A stretch of DNA of 64,000 nucleotides, taken from the NCBI RefSeq assembly GCF_009797025.1, contig NZ_CP047027.1, positions 558,001 through 622,000 on the forward strand. The letters run 5' to 3'. Numbering within the stretch: the first letter of the stretch is position 1; each line of letters opens with the position of its first letter. Source of the stretch: Cellulophaga sp. L1A9. Lineage in GTDB: Bacteria; Bacteroidota; Bacteroidia; Flavobacteriales; Flavobacteriaceae. Shown here one piece after another: positions 29,771-39,762 of the stretch. The notes below the pieces were generated by a model, which was not told where the DNA came from, made no database searches, and was given only the letters and a program-made list of their open reading frames with translations. The position numbers were made by a program, and so were the translations under genes.

Positions 29771-31399
29771 TTATTCTTGAATTTTTATAAGTGATACATT
29801 ATCCCAATATCCAACACCATCAAAACCATCAGAAGTAATACAACGCAATTGTAATTTGTTGGTATTTCCGCTATTGAATACGCCATTGTATGTTACCCAT
29901 TCATCTGATTTGTTGTTAGCATCTAACTCAAACTTGCTATTTTCGTCAAAACTACCATTGGTATCAAAAATGACTTTCCCTTTTGTTCCTGAATTTATTT
30001 TCAACTGGACACTTAATTTATAATTAGTATTTGGGGTAATTTCTATTTTTTGAACCAAAGGCTTTGGTTTTCCTTTACCTTTGTATTGAAGTGAGTAATA
30101 TCCTTTTGCTGAATCATCTCTATAACTAACATAAGGTTTTGGGTTTTTATTAAACCAATGCTTTACTAAACCTAGTGTTGCCAATTCAAAAGAAGGATTC
30201 TTTACCAAGTTATCGACGTTTGACTTGGATACTTTTATAGAAGATATTTTGTTTTGAGCTCCTACAGCATCTAAATCAATTCTATCTTCTTCAAATGTCC
30301 AAGATTTTCCTCTAAAATTGTCTTTTTCAAAACAAGTAACCACATATTTTTCAGGGATTTGAATGGAAGAAATCGCATTACTTTGAATTCCTTTTTTATC
30401 TAAATCTGCTTTGGTATATTCTCCAAGATTTAATGTTCCAAACATTTCATTAAAATTAATATCCTTATGAAAAGTTGGTAATTTTACTCCTAAACTTTGC
30501 TTTACCATTTGAATGGTTCCATCTTCATTAAAATAAACAGGATCAAAACAAATAGATCTTTGAGGTCCTATTCCGCCAGATAAATTCCCGTTATGATAAA
30601 ACACGTACCACTGACCTTTAAACTCTACTAAGGATCCATGCATGGTAATTATATCTGTATGATCCAAAAACACTCCTTTAAACTCCCAAGGTCCTAAAGG
30701 TTTTGTACTCATAGCATAACCCATTTTGTTCGTTTTTGGAAAATGATCTGGATAGATTAAATAATACAGATCTTTTCGTTTGATAACAAAAGGGCCTTCT
30801 CTGTGACCTGTAACACCAATTTGTTCGGTCATTTCTCCTTCAATCTCCATCATGTTATCATTTAGTTTTGCCGCATAAGGTTTTGTATTTACTACTGCAT
30901 AAATATAATCTTGCCCATCATCATCTATAAAAACACCAGGATCACAGAAAGTATTCAGTCCTTTTACATATCCTTGGACTTCAAAGTCTGATGCTGGTTT
31001 TTTACTAGTAGCAACTCCAATTTCCCAAACTCCTTTTTTGTTTTTATGAGGAAAATATAAATAATAAGTACCATCTTTAAAAACACAATCTGGTGCCCAC
31101 ATATAACCTCCGCTTTCAATACCCCAACTTACATCTCTTGAATGCAATATTTCTCCATGATCTTTCCAAGTAATCATATCCTCAGTAGAAAACACATGAT
31201 AACCATCCATAGTTTTATACCCTATTGCTGGAGCAACATCTGTTGATGGATATACATATAAGCGACCATCTTCCCATGCGTGTGCAGATGCATCTGCAGT
31301 AAACATGTGGCTTACAATTGGGTTAGACCTTCGATTCTGGGCATTAATTTGAAATACTGCTATTAATAATAAAAATGCTAAAAATTTCTTTGTTTTCAT
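29771..31399 (-). CDS. GH43 family glycosidase, tandem paralog with crystallin-like and carbohydrate-binding domains
   Basis: The start is the ATG at 31397-31399, which overlaps the upstream stop as TAATG. This gives 542 residues, the same as the paralog; an in-frame start at 31429 would invade the upstream gene. The leader MKTKKFLAFLLLIAVFQINAQN matches the neighbour. Catalytic landmarks are FTADASAHAWEDGRLYVYPSTD (Asp kept, the following Pro changed to Ala), TFCDPGVFIDDDGQDY and GHREGPFVIKRKDLYY. Crystallin-like FEKDNFRGKSWTFEEDRIDL and the sandwich NLVKNPSFELA...WVTYNGVFNSG follow. The differences around the Asp and the DP and REG motifs suggest that the two copies have begun to differ in specificity. 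Confidence 0.93.
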   Translation of the reverse strand: MKTKKFLAFLLLIAVFQINAQNRRSNPIVSHMFTADASAHAWEDGRLYVYPSTDVAPAIGYKTMDGYHVFSTEDMITWKDHGEILHSRDVSWGIESGGYMWAPDCVFKDGTYYLYFPHKNKKGVWEIGVATSKKPASDFEVQGYVKGLNTFCDPGVFIDDDGQDYIYAVVNTKPYAAKLNDNMMEIEGEMTEQIGVTGHREGPFVIKRKDLYYLIYPDHFPKTNKMGYAMSTKPLGPWEFKGVFLDHTDIITMHGSLVEFKGQWYVFYHNGNLSGGIGPQRSICFDPVYFNEDGTIQMVKQSLGVKLPTFHKDINFNEMFGTLNLGEYTKADLDKKGIQSNAISSIQIPEKYVVTCFEKDNFRGKSWTFEEDRIDLDAVGAQNKISSIKVSKSNVDNLVKNPSFELATLGLVKHWFNKNPKPYVSYRDDSAKGYYSLQYKGKGKPKPLVQKIEITPNTNYKLSVQLKINSGTKGKVIFDTNGSFDENSKFELDANNKSDEWVTYNGVFNSGNTNKLQLRCITSDGFDGVGYWDNVSLIKIQE

Positions 31400-32252
31400 T
31401 AGTTCTCGTTTATAATATATCGATTCCAAAATGAAGCTATGTTATTAGCATCATTACCTAAATTAAATATGTACCAATTTTCTACGCAATCAGAAAAATC
31501 TACGCCTCCAGCTGCAATCCATTTATTAGTCCATTCTGATTCCCATTCTTCACAAACCTTCTCGGCATACGTCCATATCTCGCGAGCACTTTTATTTGGA
31601 TTATCTGAAGAAGTAGCTCGCTCTAACCATAACTTGTCATTACTTCTATAACCAGGTGTTTCATTATCATCAGTATTGCCATCATCTATTTTAACATAGA
31701 CTGTATTTTTTTTAACCAATTTAGTTCTGATTCCGTGGTGTTTTTTTCATTATACTTACTGTGCTGAACACTAATGACATTGCTTTGTATTTTGGTCAAA
31801 GCAACACTTTCTGCAATTACAGCTTGCAACACATCATATGTAAAATTTGATTGTCCAGCCTCTTGTACAAAAACCTTTCCTCCTGCATTCAATACAGGGA
31901 TAATTTTATTTTTTGCTCTAACAACAGATTCTGACCAATTTGCATGGGCATTCGTCCAGTCTATATTTTCAGTCCCAAACAAAAAATTATAATAATCCGG
32001 TACCCCATTAGTAATAAAAATATGGTTTTGATCGCCGTATGTTCCTATTACTGCAAAATAATCGACGCCAGATAAATCAGGATGTTTGAGCATACTCGCC
32101 AAAGCAGCAGCAGCCATCACATCATCTTCATCTGGTTTAAGGTCAAAATTTGCAAGTAGTAGATCCGTATTCTTATTAAAGGTTTGGGACAAAGCGACAG
32201 GAAGGCCTAATACTAAAAAAAGTATGGTAAAAACGAGAGATTTCAGTTTCAT
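31399..32252 (-). pseudogene. DUF1593 / nucleoside-hydrolase-like protein with a one-base frameshift at an A8 run
   Basis: The 5' part (from 32252, leader ending PVALSQ) reads LLLANFDLKPDEDDVMAAAA, GKVFVQEAGQSNFTYD and VISVQHSKYNEKNTTESELNW. This matches DUF1593-type proteins with an Asp-rich N-terminal motif. At a run of eight A on the minus strand (T run at 31706-31713) the frame goes wrong and stops at 31686. The next frame picks up exactly where expected: KKNTVYVKIDDGNTDDNETPGY, then GGVDFSDCVENWYIFNLGND, to 31399. One extra A would restore a protein of about 283 residues. Possible causes are a true mutation, slippage that is corrected by the polymerase or ribosome, or a base-calling error. 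It overlaps the upstream beta-helix gene by 4 bases. Confidence 0.8.
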
Positions 32253-34621
32253 AAGGTTGTTTTAATTAAGATTTCTTTCTGTTCACGAACTACCTTTAAA
32301 GTGACTGGAGAAGCATTAGCGCTTTCCAAAAGTTGCAAAAACTGCTTTTCATTAGCCACCTTTTTTCCATTGACATTTAAAATAAGATCGCCTTCCAAAA
32401 GCCCAATATTGGCAGCTTGTGAATTTTGAGGTGCTTTTTTTAAAGCTATTCCTCCGTCCTCTTTAGATACGCCATAGGCAGAAAATTCCATACCAGATAA
32501 ACCACTAATAGTAGCGCCCATCCAAATTGTGGCCTTAGGCTTTCTTTTAGTGCGGTCACTTTTTATAAGCTGATCAGAAACACCTAATGCTGGTATTTCA
32601 GGGGTTTTTGCTATTGCTTTTAGTGACGGTTTTTTAACTCCAAATTGATCCATCGGAAAGTTTTTAAAACCTATATCAAATGCAGGTGAGCCTTCTTTCA
32701 CTCTAAAATCTCCATTTTCAGGATCTATGAATTGAGGATTGGCAACTATGGAATGCACATCCCAACCGAATATTTGAGTGAGTTCTGCATCAAATATTAA
32801 ATTGCTATCAACGCGTTTTCCAGCTGTCTCCTGTTTCGGAACATTGACGCCTTGATAGGTAAACATGAAGATATTAGAGTATACTTCATCTTCACTATTT
32901 TCATACCACACATGTGGATGAAAGGTATTGTTCACCGTGATATTGTTCCATGCACGTCTTCTGTAACCTTCGCGAAGTTTTAAACCACCTGCCAACATTA
33001 AATTATTATAAATATCATAATAGGTAGAACCATCATCTAAATCAATGTCCCAACCATGATCACAACGCCAACGACTGTTGCGAATGATGGTAGTTTTTAT
33101 CGCATCTGCAAAAGGCAAATCTGGATCTTTTTCTATATCAAAGTTTTTAAGGCGCCAATACCTATCTCTTCCCCATGAGTTAAAAAATCCGTGATCATGT
33201 GTTTCCAAGACGGTATTAAACACATCACAACGTTCAATTAAATGACCGCCAAAAGCGCCATCTCCAATATTGATCCCTGAACGTGCACAATCATAAATTG
33301 AACAATCCCTTACAGTAATTTCCATCGCCATGGTTATTTCAACTCCTGCTGGCTGTCGTTCCACCATTCCAATATCATGAATCAAACAGTCTTCTACAAT
33401 GCCCAAAGATGGATAATTTTCTGTTTTTGGCCCAGGTGTTCTATCAATTTCTGAAAATTCATTAGTCTCTCCATATTCAAATAATGGATTGCGTAAGGCC
33501 TTTGGATCGCCCACAAAACAGATACCACTTGCCCCTGTATGGTGAATGTAATTGCCTTTTATTAGTGTACGACGGTTATAGGTATTCACAAAGATGGCAT
33601 TTCCACCAACCTGATCAAATTCACAATCTAAAATCTGGATATCTTCCGTACCTGTCAACATAAAGGCACCACCTCTAAAAATTGTCCAATCAGAACGTAC
33701 CATCGGTTCTTTGGTTTCCATAAACGTTCTGGCAGCGTGCCTTACTACAAAACCTTGTAAAGAAATGTGTTTCACTGGATTCTCAATTGAACCTTGAAAG
33801 TCTATCAATTGCTTTAACCGAACAACTTCCAGCTTGGCTGTAGCTAAATCTGTAGTTTCTTCAGGTTTATAGTATAAAGTCTGTGAAAGTTCATCATGAA
33901 ACCACTCGCCTGCGGCATCCAATTCTTCGAAAATATTTTCTGCCATACGGTACTCGGGATGCATTCCTAACTGGCGATTGTTTTGCCAACCACCTTCATA
34001 ATTCACCTCACCATCAGCATTTTTTCCGGTGATTACGTAATGATAACCACCCCAACGTTTTGAATGCATAGCATGAATATAACCCCCTTTAGGATTCTTC
34101 CATCCTTCAGCGCGTTCCTTTGAAAAAGCATCTGCTGCGTAGCCTTGATAGGCTTCCGTTTTTTTACTTGCATCGTAATTAGGATATCGTGCCATACGTT
34201 GGTTTGATCCATCAATAAAAACCTGATCTATGATCATTCCTTTTGGTGTTTTTGCCTGAAATATGCCATCACGATACGGTGTCCATTGAAGTTCTAACTT
34301 TAAACCTCCGCTTAACACCGCACCGCCTTCATTTTGCGCTCGATATACAATCGGGTATTTTTCTGAACCAGAATCTTGCTGAGTGAAAACGATGGTTTCA
34401 GGTAAATAATAAACCCCATCTAAAAAATAGATTGTTACAGTCTCTTTACCTGCATAAGCACGTGCTTTTTTTTGAGCGGCACCGAAGGTCGCCAAAGGAT
34501 TATTTTTCTTACCGCTATTGGCATCCGAACCATTTGGACTTACATAAATATTCAAAGCATATGCTGAAGACAACATGCTTCCACAGAAGAAATAAATTAA
34601 AATAAATAGGTAATTTTTCAT
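32249..34621 (-). CDS. Right-handed beta-helix protein with C-terminal PDZ domain, secreted glycosidase candidate
   Basis: This is a 790-residue protein with a signal peptide ending SSAYA. It starts with NIYVSPNGSDANSGKKNNPLATFGAAQ, the entry of GH141/GH120-like helical enzymes. Parallel beta-helix coils follow (GTEDIQILDCEFDQVGGNAIF, RTLIKGNYIHHTGASGICF, RDCSIYDCARSGINIGDG, HDHGFFNSWGRDRYW, HGWDIDLDDGSTYYDIYNNLML). It ends with a PDZ domain (~697-790: AANIGLLEGDLILNVNGKKV). PDZ domains usually bind peptide C termini, so a sugar-active helix carrying one is unusual to find described. It may tether the enzyme to a periplasmic or outer-membrane partner (inference). It overlaps the DUF1593 gene by 4 bases and lies 18 bases after a GH29. 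Confidence 0.88.
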   Translation of the reverse strand: MKNYLFILIYFFCGSMLSSAYALNIYVSPNGSDANSGKKNNPLATFGAAQKKARAYAGKETVTIYFLDGVYYLPETIVFTQQDSGSEKYPIVYRAQNEGGAVLSGGLKLELQWTPYRDGIFQAKTPKGMIIDQVFIDGSNQRMARYPNYDASKKTEAYQGYAADAFSKERAEGWKNPKGGYIHAMHSKRWGGYHYVITGKNADGEVNYEGGWQNNRQLGMHPEYRMAENIFEELDAAGEWFHDELSQTLYYKPEETTDLATAKLEVVRLKQLIDFQGSIENPVKHISLQGFVVRHAARTFMETKEPMVRSDWTIFRGGAFMLTGTEDIQILDCEFDQVGGNAIFVNTYNRRTLIKGNYIHHTGASGICFVGDPKALRNPLFEYGETNEFSEIDRTPGPKTENYPSLGIVEDCLIHDIGMVERQPAGVEITMAMEITVRDCSIYDCARSGINIGDGAFGGHLIERCDVFNTVLETHDHGFFNSWGRDRYWRLKNFDIEKDPDLPFADAIKTTIIRNSRWRCDHGWDIDLDDGSTYYDIYNNLMLAGGLKLREGYRRRAWNNITVNNTFHPHVWYENSEDEVYSNIFMFTYQGVNVPKQETAGKRVDSNLIFDAELTQIFGWDVHSIVANPQFIDPENGDFRVKEGSPAFDIGFKNFPMDQFGVKKPSLKAIAKTPEIPALGVSDQLIKSDRTKRKPKATIWMGATISGLSGMEFSAYGVSKEDGGIALKKAPQNSQAANIGLLEGDLILNVNGKKVANEKQFLQLLESANASPVTLKVVREQKEILIKTTL

Positions 34622-34639
34622 TTAAATAAAGATTATCAA

Positions 34640-36484
34640 TTAATGATCTACTGGTAATAATTGTACACTTATCACATTTGGTTTGGAGTCCTTAAAATCG
34701 GAGCTTACTTCAAGCGTTAGCGTATGCATGCCTACTTTATTAATTTTAATAGTTCCAAGTATAGTGACAGCACATTTCATTTCGGTTGCCATTCTTTCAT
34801 TATCCCAACGTTCGTGTTCAATCAACTTATTTTCAACCGATTGTTCTCCCAAAGTTACACGCATACTCCCATCGGCCTTCAAATATTCTTCTTCTTTTAC
34901 GCTACAAACTACAGCTACTTTATACCTACCTGGTTTTATCACTCTAAAATCCCAGCTTAGCGCTTGTCCGGCTTCATCAAGCCCAACGGTCATTCCTCGA
35001 GTAGGCATTATTCCTTCATCTTTCTTTAAAACCGTAAATATTCTTTGATCTATTGGACGAAGTGGTTTATTAGCAACAAATTCATTATCGTGGATGGTTG
35101 ATCTAAAGGCGTCTAAAATGACTGTTCCATCCAGTTGTTGCAAAAATGTCTGTTCCATTTTAGCTTTACCTTCTATTTGCAAAGCAACTACAGATACAAA
35201 AGGGTCTGGTGCCGTCTTAGGTATTTTAATGGAAATTATATTTGTGCCTGTGGCTGCATTAAAATCCGAATCATAAGAAAGTGTTTGGCTGCTTGCCAAA
35301 AGAGAAGCTTGAACTACCTTATTGCTAAGTCCGTATAATTTAAAAACGCCATTTTTTGGCCAATCCACCACATTAAGATATAAAGTCATGGTTTTTTCCT
35401 GATGTCGCTGTGTGATTGATCCCCAATTGAATTCATAAGGATAGGGACTTGCTTGAGTTCCATAAATAGCCGCTCCATTTTTTTTAAGCCAATCACCCAT
35501 TATTTTAAGTCGTTCTTGTGATTCTAAAGGGATAACACCTTTACTATCAGGACCCACATTTAACAAATAATTTCCACCGTTACCAGTGATATCTATTAAC
35601 TTTTCGAGCATCGTTGCTGGCGATTTCCAATGATTGTCATCTGCTTTAAAATGCCAGTTATCATTCATTGTTTGCGCCGATTCAAAATCTACACCTATAT
35701 TTCCTGAAGGTGTCATATTATCTCCCATAGACAGGTAATTTACATACTCCAAGGTATCATTATCACCTAAACGACTATTGGAAATTGCACCATAAGAATT
35801 CAATAAATCCGCCATTTCTTGTTGACCTAACAATCGCTTTTTATTTGGGTTTCTAAAACCCGCAGAGCCATCAAACCAAAACAATTTGGGCTGATAATTT
35901 TCGCACAATTCCTTTATCTGTCCATACATATAATCCATATATTTGGTAATATCCGCATCTGGATTAGGGTTAAAATGAAAACCGTTACGGTTGCTGTATG
36001 AAGGATCATATTCTGGATGATGCCAATCGGCAATTGAATAGTAAAAACCAAGTTCAATACCAGCTTCTTTACAAGCTTTTGCCAATTCTCCAACAATATC
36101 TCTTTTAAAAGGGGTTGCATCCATCACATCCCAATCTGTTAATTTAGAATCCCATTTACAAAACCCATCGTGATGCTTGGTGGTAAAAACTATATATTTC
36201 ATACCCGCATCCTTGGCAATACGCACCCATTCATTGGCATCGAAATCAACGGGATTAAAGTTTTTAACAGATGCTTCATACTTTTCTGTTTTATTAAGAC
36301 CTTCTTCCAAAAAATCTTCTGAAGTAGATGCGCCAAAATGAATAAACATACCAAATCTGGCATCTCGAAACCAACTCATCAAGTCTTTATCTGATGGTTT
36401 CACTTCATTTATTTTTTGAGCCTTTAACAAATTGGTTGTGAAAAACAACATTGATAATATTAAATAATAACTACAACTTTTCAT
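34640..36484 (-). CDS. GH29 family alpha-L-fucosidase, secreted
   Basis: This protein is 614 residues with a signal peptide ending LLKAQK. FGMFIHFGASTSEDF, IVFTTKHHDGFCKWD (His pair), GFYYSIADWHHPEY, KLFWFDGSAGF (nucleophile Asp) and GGNYLLNVGPDSKGVIP are all present. The C-terminal ~250 residues form two beta domains, the last with PGRYKVAVVCS and GMHTLTLEVSSDF. It is the canonical member of a pair with the 50.3-52.0 kb gene, with which it shares the C-terminal layout. In that partner the HHDGF motif is replaced. It is transcribed with the beta-helix/PDZ gene 18 bases downstream. Confidence 0.93.
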   Translation of the reverse strand: MKSCSYYLILSMLFFTTNLLKAQKINEVKPSDKDLMSWFRDARFGMFIHFGASTSEDFLEEGLNKTEKYEASVKNFNPVDFDANEWVRIAKDAGMKYIVFTTKHHDGFCKWDSKLTDWDVMDATPFKRDIVGELAKACKEAGIELGFYYSIADWHHPEYDPSYSNRNGFHFNPNPDADITKYMDYMYGQIKELCENYQPKLFWFDGSAGFRNPNKKRLLGQQEMADLLNSYGAISNSRLGDNDTLEYVNYLSMGDNMTPSGNIGVDFESAQTMNDNWHFKADDNHWKSPATMLEKLIDITGNGGNYLLNVGPDSKGVIPLESQERLKIMGDWLKKNGAAIYGTQASPYPYEFNWGSITQRHQEKTMTLYLNVVDWPKNGVFKLYGLSNKVVQASLLASSQTLSYDSDFNAATGTNIISIKIPKTAPDPFVSVVALQIEGKAKMEQTFLQQLDGTVILDAFRSTIHDNEFVANKPLRPIDQRIFTVLKKDEGIMPTRGMTVGLDEAGQALSWDFRVIKPGRYKVAVVCSVKEEEYLKADGSMRVTLGEQSVENKLIEHERWDNERMATEMKCAVTILGTIKINKVGMHTLTLEVSSDFKDSKPNVISVQLLPVDH

Positions 36485-36556
36485 TTTTTTTAATATTTAT
36501 GCTGTTGAAAGGTTTAAAAGCTTTCATTTTATATATTTTATTTTTTTATATAAATA

Positions 36557-38185
36557 TTAAAAATTTGATAAAACACCTTTAGGATCAGGAGTACGGTTGG
36601 ATGTAGTTGTAACATCACCATACCAATAAACTCCAACACCATAAACCATATCACAATCTGTTCCACTCCAAACTTCCATATCTAATTGTAATGAACTTCC
36701 AAATGGCATGACGTCCAGCGAACGGGTACGCGTTTCTGTGCTCAGTCCTTTGGTGTTTCGCTCACCTATTTCTGTTTTTCCGTTTAACTTATTATACTTG
36801 TGGCTGTATGGCTGCGCATGAAAAGGATGTTCATAAAAATCAGTACTCATACCTCCCCAAGAGTACGCATAGTAATCTTCTGTACCTGTACCAAAAATAG
36901 ATGGAAAATCTTCACCATCTACCCATATTTTCTCATCTCCTTCTCCCCACCATTGCTCAACAGGGTTCATAATGGTTAAGGCATCTCCCACATATACACC
37001 ACGTCCTTTAATCGTTACATAATTCCAATCGGAAAAAGGACGTGTAGGCACAGGATTTTGCCCTCTCCATGCAGCATTAAAGTACAAACTGTTTTCATCC
37101 CATACCCAATTTCCAACCGTAGCATCCAATTGAATATTTACAGGTTTATCACCTAGATTGAGAAGAGTTACCTTTCCTGATTTCTGGTAAGGCATTACCC
37201 AACGACATGACATTGTTCCTTCTTCACTTACCGTACGATACCATCCCTGAAACGGATTTAGTCCAATCCCTGATCCAAAGAAATCGCCAATAGGGCACCA
37301 AACTGTTTGTTGTCCATCAAATTCTATTTTAAGAACAACCGAACGTGTCACTAAAGAATCTGAGTAATCACCAAGCTTAATCGAAAGGTTTTTGAGAGCA
37401 GAAGTACCTTCTGGCAATACAACGGACTTTTCTTCATTCTTAGCTAAAACACTCTGTAATTTGACCGCTTTACCAGTTATTGTATATTGAGGATTCAAAA
37501 GCGTTTCACAAACTTCATTTATTTGGGGTTTTGCTTTTTGATAATCTTCCATAGTAAAGGTTTTTATACGTGTTCCTTCTTCATATTCCCTATAAGTGAA
37601 TTGGTAAAAAAAAGGTCTTTTTGTTACTGTGACCTTGCAACTTTTTGCATAAGGAATAGGAAAAAAAGAAACGGCAGATCTTATAGATTTATGTGCCAAA
37701 GGAAAAGGGAAAAGATCCGTACCATCTAAAAGCCCAAGCATATTCCCTTCAAATGTAGGTTGTTCTGCTCCATCCAAATAAAACTTGATGATAATATCTG
37801 TTTTTGGATTTTTCGTGCTTCGAAACGGCATCCAGGTACGTACGATTGCACCAGCACCCTGATGATCCATCAACACCCACTCTTTTTGACCATTATTTTC
37901 TTCAATTCGTAAAAAATTATGATCTTCGTCAGTACGATTAAAATCATGGTTTGTAAACCATCCTACTGAGTCTTGAGGACTTACCGAAGCACGATTATAA
38001 CTGCTTTCCTGTTTTAAACGAAAATTGTTTTGGGGAAATTTTGCCACCATATCGCGATCTATCATTTCATAAAGAAGCGTCTCTATACTAATATTCTTTT
38101 TTGATTGGGAGTAAGAAAACGAGACCGTTGTTATTGTTAAGAGAAGGCTTAAGATTAATATTTTAGTTATTTTTATATTTTTCAT
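36557..38185 (-). CDS. GH172 (DUF2961) family glycosidase, secreted
   Basis: This protein is 542 residues with a signal peptide ending SFSYSQ. The DUF2961 fold is recognised from VLMDHQGAGAIVRTWMP, IKFYLDGAEQPTFEG, FFPIPYAKSCKVTV, WCPIGDFFGSG, WWGEGDEKIWVDGEDFPSIFGTGTEDYYAYSWG and YGVGVYWYG. GH172 enzymes are retaining jelly-roll glycosidases known to act on alpha-D-fructofuranosides or D-arabinofuranosides, usually as trimers. The Glu in GEGDEK and in GTGTEDYY are the likely catalytic pair by family analogy. Its presence hints at a furanose-like or otherwise unusual side residue, or a different activity in fucan PULs. It lies 72 bases after a frameless gap from GH29 and 34 bases downstream of the broken sulfatase. 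Confidence 0.9.
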   Translation of the reverse strand: MKNIKITKILILSLLLTITTVSFSYSQSKKNISIETLLYEMIDRDMVAKFPQNNFRLKQESSYNRASVSPQDSVGWFTNHDFNRTDEDHNFLRIEENNGQKEWVLMDHQGAGAIVRTWMPFRSTKNPKTDIIIKFYLDGAEQPTFEGNMLGLLDGTDLFPFPLAHKSIRSAVSFFPIPYAKSCKVTVTKRPFFYQFTYREYEEGTRIKTFTMEDYQKAKPQINEVCETLLNPQYTITGKAVKLQSVLAKNEEKSVVLPEGTSALKNLSIKLGDYSDSLVTRSVVLKIEFDGQQTVWCPIGDFFGSGIGLNPFQGWYRTVSEEGTMSCRWVMPYQKSGKVTLLNLGDKPVNIQLDATVGNWVWDENSLYFNAAWRGQNPVPTRPFSDWNYVTIKGRGVYVGDALTIMNPVEQWWGEGDEKIWVDGEDFPSIFGTGTEDYYAYSWGGMSTDFYEHPFHAQPYSHKYNKLNGKTEIGERNTKGLSTETRTRSLDVMPFGSSLQLDMEVWSGTDCDMVYGVGVYWYGDVTTTSNRTPDPKGVLSNF

Positions 38186-38219
38186 TTTTTAATTGGTTAA
38201 ATTAATTTATCTGGTTCTT

Positions 38220-39750
38220 TTACTTTTCTACTTGATAAGATTTTAATAATGCTTTCATCTGTTTTACTTTTTCGGGATATAGGTTATACAAATTTTTTGT
38301 TTCATATAAATCCGTTTCCAAATTATAGAGCTGTGCAGGTGGTGCATCTGCTTTTATTTTACCAATTTCAATATCACTATTGACATTTTCAGCGAAAGAT
38401 ATGGCTGCTGGCCCACCAAAAGCATGCGTACCTTGTTTTCCAGAAGCAAACCCACCTCCACCTTGAGCTCCTATATATAACCAGTTACCTTTACGAATAG
38501 CTAAATGAGAGGTTTTTTTTGGCGCTAAAAGCACTTCGTCTCTTATCTGTTTATTGGTTTCGCCAGTAATTGCTCCTAATATGTTTTTACTATCCTGACC
38601 TTGTCCTTGCTCCAATTCCTGTTCTGTAAGTGCTGCGAAAGTGGCAAGCATATCCACATTACAAATCAACTGATCAGACACTTCTCCAGCATTTATTTTA
38701 TTAGGCCAATGCGCAATAAAAGGAATACGATGACCGCCTTCCCAAGCATCAAACTTAAAACCTAGTAAATCACAATTTGTGTCCATCTTTCCAAGCTTTT
38801 TGCCTTGTAGCATTAAACATCCCCCCATTATCACTTGTGAAAATAACCAAGGTATTTTCAGCTACACCCATTTCTTTAAGTGTTTGCATGACCTCACCAA
38901 CAATCCAGTCTAATTCATGAACAAAATCACCATACAAACCACTTTCACTTGTTCCTAAAAATTGTGGTGCTGGAGTAAAAGGATGGTGAATGTTTGTTGT
39001 AGCAAAATATAGAAAGAAAGGCTTCTCTTTTTGCTCTTTCATCCAACCTAAGGCTTTTTCTTTTAAATGAGTTCCTACTTGATCATCAACATATAATGCA
39101 TGGGCATTATCGGCTCCTCCAATATCATCCAAATTCATTTTTTCAAAAACTTCTCTTGTTTTGGCTTTGTTTTCATACACAAATGGGTCGGCTTCCGTCA
39201 GCCCTACCACATCATGATTTTCAACATATACAAAAGGAGGATGACTATTTACCACTGGTACACCGTAGTAATAATCAAAACCAAGTACATTTGGTCCGGG
39301 GTTTAATGGTTTGTTCCAATTAACAGGCTCTGTTGTCCCAAAGCCTAAATGCCATTTTCCAATACAAGCCGTTGCATAACCCGCTTTTTTTAATACGGAT
39401 GCTATAGTCTCTTTTTGGGTATCAATTACTAATTTATTTTTGAGAAAAATAGGATTGTTTAAATTACCATGTCTAATAGGGTACTCTCCTGTAAGTAAGG
39501 CATATCGCGATGGTGTACAAACAGCTGACGCAGAATGCGCATCAGTAAACATTCGTCCTTCTTTGGCCAGTTTGTCGATATTCGGTGTTTGAAGTTTTGT
39601 TGCTCCATAACATCCTAAATCTCCATAGCCTAAATCATCTGCATTTATTAAAACAATATTAGGAAGTTTTTGATTTACTTGTGCAAAGCTTAGTTGACTC
39701 AAAATTGAGATTATGCAAAACGTCAGAATATTTTTCATAAGAGTATTCAT
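38220..39750 (-). pseudogene. S1-family sulfatase interrupted by a frameshift
   Basis: The 5' part (start 39750, or the second Met at 39738, leader ending QLSFAQ) has the NADDLGYGD metal site, CTPSR (Cys78), GKWHLGFG and FTSDNGGMFNA. It runs to WKDGHKL and stops at 38770. The expected continuation NCDLLGFKFDAWEGGHRIPF lies in another frame and runs to 38220. The sequence at the junction (GGACACAAATTGTGATTTA on the minus strand) fits a small deletion just after the Lys codon for HK, for example of four bases. No long homopolymer is present, so a base-calling slip is less likely than at the A8 site of the DUF1593 gene. All metal and Cys residues lie upstream of the break, but about 40 percent of the protein is lost. 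Confidence 0.87.
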
Positions 39751-39762
39751 ATTGTTTTAAAT

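Noticed and set aside
28134..31399. Tandem duplication as evidence for an insertion sequence
   Set aside because: No transposase, terminal inverted repeats or target duplications are seen around the two GH43 genes.
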